A stretch of 5,691 nucleotides of DNA from Myxococcales bacterium (lineage in GTDB: Bacteria > Myxococcota_A > UBA9160 > SMWR01): positions 1 through 5,691 of the forward strand of contig JACZVU010000170.1 of assembly GCA_022572485.1 (NCBI GenBank), given 5' to 3'. Position numbers and translations under genes: made by a program. Position 1 is the first letter of the stretch, and every line of letters begins with the position of its first letter. The notes under the pieces were generated by a model. The model was not told the DNA's origin. It searched no databases and saw only the letters and a program-made list of their open reading frames with translations. Of this stretch, positions 1 to 5,157 are shown in pieces.

Positions 1-2
1 CC

Positions 3-212
3 CACGTACAAGAGATCGAGCTCGATGGCCGCAGCTACAAGAGCGCCGACCTCACCGACGACCTGCTCGGCGCAGTCGATCTGGCCGTGATCATCACCCA
101 GCACACGGGTGTCGATTACGATCGGATCGTCGCGCACTGCAACCGCGTGTTTGACACCCGAAACGCCACCCGAGACGTCGCGACCGGGCGGGAAAAGATC
201 AGCAAACTTTAG
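3..212 (+). CDS. Nucleotide-sugar dehydrogenase, C-terminal fragment (gene enters from the left edge)
   Basis: Only the last 69 codons are visible, with the frame open to the window edge and a TAG stop at 210-212. The sequence matches the C-terminal UDP-binding domain of UDP-glucose/GDP-mannose dehydrogenases. A short beta-alpha unit (VDLAVIITQH) is followed by VDYDRIVAHC and then FDTRNATR at about residues 50-57. The D-T/S-R-N signature there is typical of UDP-N-acetylglucosamine or UDP-N-acetylmannosamine 6-dehydrogenases (WbpA/WbpO-like). Family members oxidise C6 of the sugar to a uronate using two NAD+ in the cytoplasm, supplying O-antigen or capsule precursors. The catalytic Cys and the NAD-binding domain lie outside the window, so the exact substrate is inferred. 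The last 106 bp of the gene (107-212) recur at 4899-5003, so this 3' end may have been supplied by a recombination event. Confidence 0.8.
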   Translation, partial: HVQEIELDGRSYKSADLTDDLLGAVDLAVIITQHTGVDYDRIVAHCNRVFDTRNATRDVATGREKISKL

Positions 213-252
213 CAGGATCGTCGCTGCGGCATCCGGCGAGACGGCCTTGACG
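107..252 (+). repeat. Direct repeat copy 1: 3' end of the dehydrogenase gene plus 40 bp downstream
   Basis: These 146 bp match 4899-5043 (145 bp) in the same orientation, with four differences: T122 is missing in copy 2, and there are changes at C140/T, T152/C and T221/C. Identity is therefore about 97 percent. The match starts abruptly at GGGTGTCGATTACG and ends abruptly at GCCTTGACG. This copy is in frame with the dehydrogenase gene and supplies its last 35 codons. The two coding substitutions are both at third positions and synonymous (TGC/TGT Cys and TTT/TTC Phe). Confidence 0.93.
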
Positions 253-347
253 TGAACCGCCGACTTATATGTGGAGAGCCGGTTCCTTTGTGGTGTAGCT
301 CGTCATCACGCTTCTCCTTCGCTGGATAGTTCTTTCCAGGCGCCACG

Positions 348-821
348 TCAGGGTCTCGAATGGAGATTGGGTTGCGCTTTCGCGGATACGAGGTCGGCGC
401 CGAGGGGGTTTCTTTCGATGAAAAACCGCTCGATCCCATCATCGGTAACGATCACGATTTCGACAAACTCGCCGCGCCTCTCGATGGTCGCGAGTGTCGC
501 GAGTTCGTTCGGACGAAAGACGCGCTGGCCGTCGTAGCTCCACACCACGCTGCCATCGCGAAGCCCAGCCCGGTAGGCGATGGAGTTGTTCCACACCCGC
601 TCCAGCGCGACGCGATTGTCCTGGTTGGTCGCGTAGAGCATGGCGTCATAGCCGTTGTCGCCGAGGTCTTCACGCAATTCCCGCTCGATGTCGGAATACC
701 CCCCGCCCAGGGGCGGGTCTTCACCGCGAGCCTCGATGTCAGCGAGGGTGCGTTTCTCCATCTCGGCTTGCTCCCAGCGCCCGCGGATCCACTCGATGTC
801 GTCGGGAATTCCTAATGCAGC
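348..821 (-). pseudogene. PDZ-domain protein remnant, 5' end missing
   Basis: The minus-strand frame is open from just after a TGA at 822-824 down to a TGA at 348-350, giving 157 codons. The upper part has no ATG, GTG or TTG until the ATG at 759-761, which would give a 137-residue product. The protein-like sequence nevertheless continues upstream of that ATG (PDDIEWIRGRWEQAE), which suggests the true start was lost. The N-terminal part is charged and probably helical, ending in the segment SDIERELREDLGDNGYDAML. A PDZ-like fold follows: RVALERVWNNSIAYRAGLRD (carboxylate-loop and helix region), GSVVWSYDGQRVF, FVEIVIVTDDG and IERNPLGADL. This order, a coiled N-terminus and one C-terminal PDZ ending near a PLG motif, resembles bacterial single-PDZ proteins of unknown role that are usually longer. 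The last 13 residues after GADL look unrelated to the domain. A short functional gene starting at 761 remains possible. Confidence 0.55.
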
Positions 822-901
822 TCAGGGGTACGCCCCCGCTATGGGGTAACGTCGCGCGCGATGGCTGATGCGGATGCGGATCGTGGGGTTCGGGGTGCGC
901 C

Positions 902-906
902 AGGAA
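902..906 (+). promoter_or_regulatory. Ribosome binding site deciding the start at 912
   Basis: AGGAA sits 5 nt upstream of the ATG at 912. The alternative in-frame ATG at 861 is preceded only by a distant GGGG, and the ATG at 948 by no purine-rich motif. No convincing -35/-10 pair was recognised in 822-900. Confidence 0.5.
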
Positions 907-911
907 CACCG

Positions 912-2510
912 ATGGCTTTGCGCGCGGACGCTCCAACCCCGCGAGCGATGCGTTCGATTCTGTTATTCACCGCATTCGCGGCCGGATTCGAGATCACCGG
1001 GATCGAGATCGCGCTCGGGCGCTTGCTCGCGCCGCATTTTGGGAATTCGCTGACGGTCTGGGCGGCGATCATTGCGTCAGTGATCGGGGCGCTCTCGGTC
1101 GGCTATCCGCTGGGTGGCTGGCTCGCCGATCGCAGGCCCGGGCCGATTTTGCCACTGATGGCGCTGCTGGGTGGTGGCGTTTTCGGAGCAGGGCTCGGAA
1201 TCGGTGTGCCGCATTGGCTGCGCGTGGCGCTCGCGGGGGTCGGGTTTAGCGGGATTGAGTTCTGGGGGCGCTTGTCGCTCGTGCTGCTGCTCTTCGCGCT
1301 GCCGTGCATCTTGCTCGCAACGGTGGCCCCCGCGGTGTTGCGCGTGACGCTGCGCGACCGCACGACGGTGGGGCGCGATGCGGGCGCGCTCTACGCGCTC
1401 GGTTCGATCGGCAGCGTGCTCGGGATCCTGCTGCCCGCACTCTGGTGGATCCCGCGGCTCGGCCTGCGCGTCACATTCCTGCTGCTCGGGGCCGCCGCGC
1501 TGATCCCTGCTGCACTGGGCCTTGTTTCCCAATGTGCTGGCGCGCAGAAGAGGGCGGCCGCGCTGGCGCTGTTGTTGTTTGCCGCGCTGGTGGCCGTGCC
1601 GGAAGCGGTGCGCGTTCCTGAAGAAGCGGGCACGCAGGTGCTCTACGACCGCGACTCCGGACTTCAACGCATTCGCGTGACGGCGAGCGATCGCGGCGCA
1701 CATCGCACGCGTTGGCTCCAACTGAACGAGGGTTGGTCGGTCCACTCGTGGCTTCGCGAACCCGATTACGCGACCAACGATGTCTGGGATTGGATGGCAC
1801 TCTCGGTACTGATCCCGCAACCGCATGACGGGCGGACCAACGTGTTGATCGTCGGGCTTGCGGGGGGCACGGTGTCGAATCTGATCACGCGCGTGCTCGC
1901 TCCACGCCTCGGAGACGTTGAGATCACCGGAATCGAACTCGATCCGGAGGTCATCGCGGTGGCGGATCGTTACTTCGACCTGGACCGCAGTCACCTCACG
2001 ACAATCGTCGCCGACGGGCGCGTCTGGCTGCGCGGCAGCACCGCGAGATTCGACCTGATCATTCTCGACGCCTACCACCAACCGTCGATTCCTGCACATC
2101 TGGCGACTGTCGAGTTCTTCGAAGATGTGCGCGCGCATCTCACACCGGAGGGTCTCGCGGTGCTCAACGTATACGCTCCTGCTCAGAAGTCGCGGATTCT
2201 CTCGGGAATTGGCGCGACCTGGGCGGTAGTGTTTCCACGCGCGCAGCTTCTACGCGGACCCGCGTCGTATGGGCTCGCATCGCACCTGTTGTTCGGCGGC
2301 CCCGCGGTCCCGATCGATACGGCGCGTATTGCTCTCACTCAGATCCCAGAGCCGCTTCGCGCGGGCTGGCGGCTTTTTCAGCGCGTCCGAGATCTTTCAC
2401 TCGCGCCCGGCGTGCAACCCTGGACCGATGACCGGGCTCCGATCGAGCTCTTGACCGACAAGGCGTATCGAAGCCTGCGGCCTGCGAACGCCGAGCGGCC
2501 TGCGGTCTGA
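912..2510 (+). CDS. Membrane-fused spermidine-synthase-like protein (first gene of the pair)
   Basis: The start at 912 was chosen for the AGGAA site. A start at 861 would add 17 low-complexity residues (549 instead of 532 aa). Residues 14-231 hold about seven hydrophobic segments (near 14-33, 46-69, 76-98, 121-143, 157-175, 184-206 and 214-231). They resemble the membrane part of 'fused MFS/spermidine synthase' proteins. A soluble Rossmann-type domain follows. It has a nucleotide loop GLAGGT (315-320), GIELDP with acidic residues 342 and 344, ADGR (Asp368) and LDAYHQPSIPAHL with Asp386. The C-terminal WTDDRAPIELL (from 504) is a family hallmark. Aminopropyltransferases move a propylamine group from decarboxylated SAM to a polyamine. 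Here the GGGDG loop has become GLAGG, and the second Asp of the usual D-x-x-D-P has become Gln, so the true reaction is uncertain. The stop overlaps the next start (TGATG at 2508-2512), implying translational coupling. Confidence 0.85.
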   Translation: MALRADAPTPRAMRSILLFTAFAAGFEITGIEIALGRLLAPHFGNSLTVWAAIIASVIGALSVGYPLGGWLADRRPGPILPLMALLGGGVFGAGLGIGVPHWLRVALAGVGFSGIEFWGRLSLVLLLFALPCILLATVAPAVLRVTLRDRTTVGRDAGALYALGSIGSVLGILLPALWWIPRLGLRVTFLLLGAAALIPAALGLVSQCAGAQKRAAALALLLFAALVAVPEAVRVPEEAGTQVLYDRDSGLQRIRVTASDRGAHRTRWLQLNEGWSVHSWLREPDYATNDVWDWMALSVLIPQPHDGRTNVLIVGLAGGTVSNLITRVLAPRLGDVEITGIELDPEVIAVADRYFDLDRSHLTTIVADGRVWLRGSTARFDLIILDAYHQPSIPAHLATVEFFEDVRAHLTPEGLAVLNVYAPAQKSRILSGIGATWAVVFPRAQLLRGPASYGLASHLLFGGPAVPIDTARIALTQIPEPLRAGWRLFQRVRDLSLAPGVQPWTDDRAPIELLTDKAYRSLRPANAERPAV

Positions 2511-4648
2511 TGGCAGACGGCGACTTTCGGACACCATCGAAAGGCCCGGCAACTGGGTCCGGGATCGGTTTCGAACGCTCAGCCCGCCCATGGCGGCTGG
2601 TGTTCGGCGCGAGCCTCATCGCGGGAGTCGTGCAAATCGCACTGATCCGCGAACTCTCTGCCTATCACGCACTTTCGTCGGTGGGCTTGTCGATTCGCCT
2701 GGTCATCGCGGTTGTGATCGCCGCGTATGGGATCGGTGCGGTTCTTTCTCCGTTGATCGGGCGCTTCGGCGAATCCCGAGCCCTCGCTGCATTGGGCGGT
2801 GCGCTGGCGCTTTATCTGCTCGCGCTGCTCGTCGCGGGTCTCTGGTGGCTCGAGCCGCAGTTGTCGGCAAGCGCAGTGGACGCCTTTCAACTGCTCGCGC
2901 TCGGCGTGCTGGTGGCTCCTCCGTTCGTCGTGTGTGGAATGGTGGTCGCGCATCTGGCGACAAACGTGCAGCAGCATTCTCCGCATCGGATCGGCGCGTT
3001 CGTGGGACTCTCTTTGGTCGGAACGATTGCAGGAGTCGTTCTTTCTTACCACTACGCGCAGTGGGTGGGGGTGAATTCGCTGATGGTGCTGGCCGCGGCG
3101 TGTGCGTTGCCGCTGCTGCTGGATCGTCCGATTGTCGCCTGTGCGGTGGCGGCGCTGGTTACGGTGCTCCCCCTGGAAGGTTGGCTCGAAAATCAGCGCG
3201 AGGCGCGCCCGAGTTTCTTCGGCCCCGTCAACGTTGAAAACACCCAGCGGGTCTTCAGCGGCTGGTCACCGCATCAGAAGGTGGACCTCTACACCTTCAA
3301 GGACGAGATCCTGCTGGGCTGTTACAACGGTTTCTGGCAGTGGTGGGTGGCGGCGCGCACCGACCACCCCAACGCGTTTCCCGGCTACGCGTTGCTCTAC
3401 GATGCCGACTGGATCGAGGGTCGCGACGTGCTCGTGATCGGCTCCGGGGCCGGCATGGGCCTGCTCCACCTCGAAGCCAGCCGGCCGCGTTCGATCACCG
3501 CCGTCGAGTTGGACCCGCTCGTCGTCGCGCTTTCGCGCGGGGCGTTTGCGACCTTCAACGATCGGATCTATGACCGCGTCGAGGTCTTCGCGATGGACGG
3601 TCGCTCGTTTCTCGAGGCCACCGATCGAAGTTTCGACGTGATCATCTACGAGGGTTCGTTTCTCACGGCTGCGCACCCCAAGGTGGCCGTCAGCGTCGAG
3701 AACTATCTCTATACGCGCGAGGGCATCGAAGTGGCGTTGCAGCGGCTGCGTCCGAGTGGGCTCGGAATCGTGGCGTATGCGGGTCCGAATCGCGCGTTTG
3801 GGCGCGTGATCGCGGCGATCGAGCAGCAGGGCGCTTCGGTGGCGGTGCTGCGCGTGGTGGGCGATGACACGCTGTGGCCCCATATGCCCGCGTTGATCTT
3901 CGGGCGAGACGCTGAGCGAGTCGACGGTGTTTTCGAACAGGTGTTGGCGAGCGAGACCAGCGCTCGGGTCGAAAACTATTGGCCCGACGGAATTGAGTCC
4001 GAGCCGATTACGGACGCTCGTCCATTTCTCTACGCGGGTGCACCCGGAGAACTGCGGCCGTTGGCGTGGATGATCGCGGGCTGTTTCGTCGCGCTGCTCT
4101 TCGGTGTGCGTAAGCCAAAGCGGCGCCGGATTCGCGCCTACTACTTCCTGATCGGCGCTGCGTTCATGCTGGTGCAGTACGGCATCGTGTCGACCTTTCG
4201 CTCTTTTCTGGGCGATCCGTTCACGACGGCCTACGCGGTCATATTGCTGCTGCTCGGCGGGATGGCGCTCGGCTCGGCGCGCCTTCGGGTGTTTTTGGCG
4301 TGGCCGCGCTGGCGGCAACGCGTTTGCGCGGGGATGGCCGTGCTGGTCTCCGCCGCCGCACTTTCGTGGCTTCCGCTGGGTCTCGTGTTCACGCCGATCG
4401 GGGTCCGTTTACTCGTTGCAGCGATCGCAGTGGTTCCCGTCGCGGTGCTGCTGGGCATCTTCTTCCCGCTGGGGCTGCGGGGACAATCCCACGAAGCCGT
4501 TGCAACCGCCTACCTGTACGACGCACTCGGCACCATCGCGGGGTTCATGCTCTTCTACCTCGTGGCACTGCAAGCGGGAACCACGCCCCCATTAGGCGTA
4601 GGTGCAATCGCCTACGCGGCCGCGTGGCGGATTGCCCCCCGCAGCTGA
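2510..4648 (+). CDS. Large membrane-embedded spermidine-synthase-like protein (second gene of the pair)
   Basis: The product is 712 aa. Its ATG shares one base with the upstream TGA and has no clear Shine-Dalgarno site, so translation probably depends on coupling. About seven hydrophobic segments lie in 29-220. A soluble domain occupies about 225-510, and six or seven more segments follow (near 516-533, 543-562, 572-589, 607-624, 632-653, 669-687 and 692-706). The membrane parts thus flank the enzyme-like domain on both sides, unlike its partner. The domain has DVLVIGSGAGMG (306-317), AVELDP with Glu333 and Asp335, MDGR (Asp363) and FDVIIYEGS (Glu381). The segment VSVENYLYTREG and the C-terminal AYLYDALGTIAGFM match large membrane spermidine-synthase-like proteins. 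Glu381 falls where the catalytic Asp of aminopropyltransferases is expected, so orthodox spermidine synthesis looks unlikely. SAM or decarboxylated-SAM binding is plausible from the acidic loop residues. A partnership with the upstream protein is inferred from the overlap, because enzymes of this fold usually work as dimers. Confidence 0.83.
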   Translation: MADGDFRTPSKGPATGSGIGFERSARPWRLVFGASLIAGVVQIALIRELSAYHALSSVGLSIRLVIAVVIAAYGIGAVLSPLIGRFGESRALAALGGALALYLLALLVAGLWWLEPQLSASAVDAFQLLALGVLVAPPFVVCGMVVAHLATNVQQHSPHRIGAFVGLSLVGTIAGVVLSYHYAQWVGVNSLMVLAAACALPLLLDRPIVACAVAALVTVLPLEGWLENQREARPSFFGPVNVENTQRVFSGWSPHQKVDLYTFKDEILLGCYNGFWQWWVAARTDHPNAFPGYALLYDADWIEGRDVLVIGSGAGMGLLHLEASRPRSITAVELDPLVVALSRGAFATFNDRIYDRVEVFAMDGRSFLEATDRSFDVIIYEGSFLTAAHPKVAVSVENYLYTREGIEVALQRLRPSGLGIVAYAGPNRAFGRVIAAIEQQGASVAVLRVVGDDTLWPHMPALIFGRDAERVDGVFEQVLASETSARVENYWPDGIESEPITDARPFLYAGAPGELRPLAWMIAGCFVALLFGVRKPKRRRIRAYYFLIGAAFMLVQYGIVSTFRSFLGDPFTTAYAVILLLLGGMALGSARLRVFLAWPRWRQRVCAGMAVLVSAAALSWLPLGLVFTPIGVRLLVAAIAVVPVAVLLGIFFPLGLRGQSHEAVATAYLYDALGTIAGFMLFYLVALQAGTTPPLGVGAIAYAAAWRIAPRS

Positions 4649-4676
4649 CGGAGTTGACGAGGAGGGACGTCGTTGA

Positions 4677-4866
4677 ATGGTTGAATATCTCAGCGATCCG
4701 TCTCAGGGACCTGAATGGGCTGAGAAGGATCGGGAACGCTTTTGAGTTTGCGGTTAGCGACTGGATCGAGTTCGAGTCCCTCAAAGGTCTCTTGCCAGAT
4801 GGAGACGCGGGAGTCTTCGGCTCAATCAGTCAACGCAACACATTCATTGAAGCGTTCTGCGGGTGA
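4677..4866 (+). pseudogene. Possible small frameshifted gene, unknown function
   Basis: An ATG at 4677 lies 10 nt after AGGAGGG (4660-4666) and 28 bp after the operon stop. It opens a 22-codon frame (MVEYLSDPSQGPEWAEK...) that ends at a TGA at 4743-4745, immediately after the TTTT run at 4740-4743. If one T of that run is ignored, translation continues in the neighbouring frame with EFAVSDWIEFESLKGLLPDG and on to a TGA at 4864-4866, giving 62 residues of ordinary acidic composition. I do not recognise the product. This could be the broken third gene of the operon, a sequencing slip in the T run, or chance. The hairpin at 4694-4732 overlaps it and argues partly against a coding role. Confidence 0.25.
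4694..4743 (+). terminator. Imperfect hairpin with short T run, possible operon terminator
   Basis: Arms CGATCCGTCTCAG (4694-4706) and CTGAGAAGGATCG (4720-4732) pair over 13 positions with one mismatch, around a 13-nt loop. TTTT follows at 4740-4743, seven bases after the stem. The hairpin starts 46 bp after the stop of the second membrane gene. The gap before the T run makes it a weak intrinsic terminator, so an mRNA 3'-end stabilising hairpin is an alternative. Confidence 0.4.
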
Positions 4867-4898
4867 AGCGAAGCTGCGGCCACCAAGCCCTACTGGAT

Positions 4899-5043
4899 GG
4901 GTGTCGATTACGACGGATCGTCGCGCACTGTAACCGCGTGTTCGACACCCGAAACGCCACCCGAGACGTCGCGACCGGGCGGGAAAAGATCAGCAAACTT
5001 TAGCAGGATCGCCGCTGCGGCATCCGGCGAGACGGCCTTGACG
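4899..5043 (+). repeat. Direct repeat copy 2: displaced dehydrogenase gene tail
   Basis: This is the second copy of the 107-252 sequence. It has no gene upstream to read into it, and one base is missing near its start (the T matching position 122), which breaks the dehydrogenase frame. It is a remnant of the gene's 3' end, complete with the TAG stop context and the following 40 bp. Its last six bases, TTGACG, serve as the probable -35 box of the tRNA-Gly promoter. Confidence 0.93.
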
Positions 5044-5066
5044 AGACGCCGCAGCGTAGCTTGAAT
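5038..5066 (+). promoter_or_regulatory. Sigma-70-type promoter for tRNA-Gly
   Basis: TTGACG (5038-5043, five of six matches to TTGACA) and TTGAAT (5061-5066, four of six matches to TATAAT) are separated by exactly 17 bp. Transcription would start near 5073, some 8-10 nt before the mature tRNA 5' end. The -35 box is the last six bases of repeat copy 2. The same hexamer at the end of copy 1 has no matching -10 at the right distance. Confidence 0.6.
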
Positions 5067-5081
5067 GGGGCCTCCTTCCAG

Positions 5082-5157
5082 GCACGAGTAGCTCAGTTGG
5101 TAGAGCGCCACGTTGCCAACGTGGGGGTCGCCGGTTCGAGCCCGGTCTCGTGCTCCA
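5082..5157 (+). tRNA. trnG: tRNA-Gly, anticodon GCC, CCA encoded
   Basis: The cloverleaf is complete. The acceptor stem GCACGAG (5082-5088) pairs perfectly with CTCGTGC (5147-5153). The D arm is GCTC/GAGC, and the anticodon stem CCACG/CGTGG encloses loop TTGCCAA with anticodon GCC at 5115-5117. The variable loop is GGGTC, and the T stem GCCGG/CCGGT encloses TTCGAGC. The discriminator is T5154, as expected for glycine tRNAs, followed by an encoded CCA at 5155-5157. The 3' part also encodes, on the other strand, the C-terminus of the adjacent integrase, and is the likely attachment site of that element. Confidence 0.97.

Larger units (their letters stand above)
253..4898. mobile_element. Putative inserted segment bounded by 146-bp direct repeats
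   Basis: The segment lies between two near-identical direct copies of the dehydrogenase 3' end. Copy 1 is joined to the intact gene and copy 2 to the tRNA-Gly promoter, so removing one copy plus this segment would rebuild a simple gene-to-tRNA arrangement. It carries the PDZ remnant, the two-gene membrane operon and a degenerate 250-bp tail. No transposase, integrase or terminal inverted repeat was seen inside it. How it arrived is therefore inferred: a lost or external integrase acting at the gene 3' end, or homologous recombination with incoming DNA. The word 'mobile' is provisional. Confidence 0.4.
4649..4898. other. Gene-poor stretch between the operon and repeat copy 2
   Basis: There is no intact gene of normal size here. 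Base composition is visibly less GC-rich than in the operon. The stretch holds a strong Shine-Dalgarno-like AGGAGGG at 4660-4666, a short reading frame that would extend to 62 codons if a T run were one base shorter, and a good hairpin at 4694-4732. The rest (about 4867-4898) shows nothing recognisable. Together with the truncated repeat copy it reads as degraded DNA. Confidence 0.5.

Noticed and set aside
247..275. TTGACG at the end of repeat copy 1 as a promoter
   Set aside because: At 16-18 bp spacing the following bases give no -10-like hexamer, and no gene starts downstream on that strand.
254..285. Inverted repeat GAACCG/CGGTTC as a terminator for the dehydrogenase gene
   Set aside because: It has only six pairs around a 20-nt loop and no T run; too weak to call.
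360..815. Plus-strand open frame opposite the PDZ remnant
   Set aside because: The minus strand shows the recognisable PDZ fold, and the plus frame has no family resemblance.
1077..2138. Long minus-strand open frame (353 codons) inside the first membrane gene
   Set aside because: It is antisense to a well-recognised gene. It is rich in Arg, His, Gln and Ala with no domain, as expected when a GC-rich coding strand is read backwards.
2590..3237. Second plus-strand frame of 215 codons within the second membrane gene
   Set aside because: It is Arg- and Gly-rich out-of-frame sequence overlapping a confident gene.
3266..4318. Long minus-strand open frame (350 codons) inside the second membrane gene
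   Set aside because: It has the same antisense pattern, low-complexity basic composition and no recognisable motif. The plus strand carries clear membrane segments and the SAM-type motifs.
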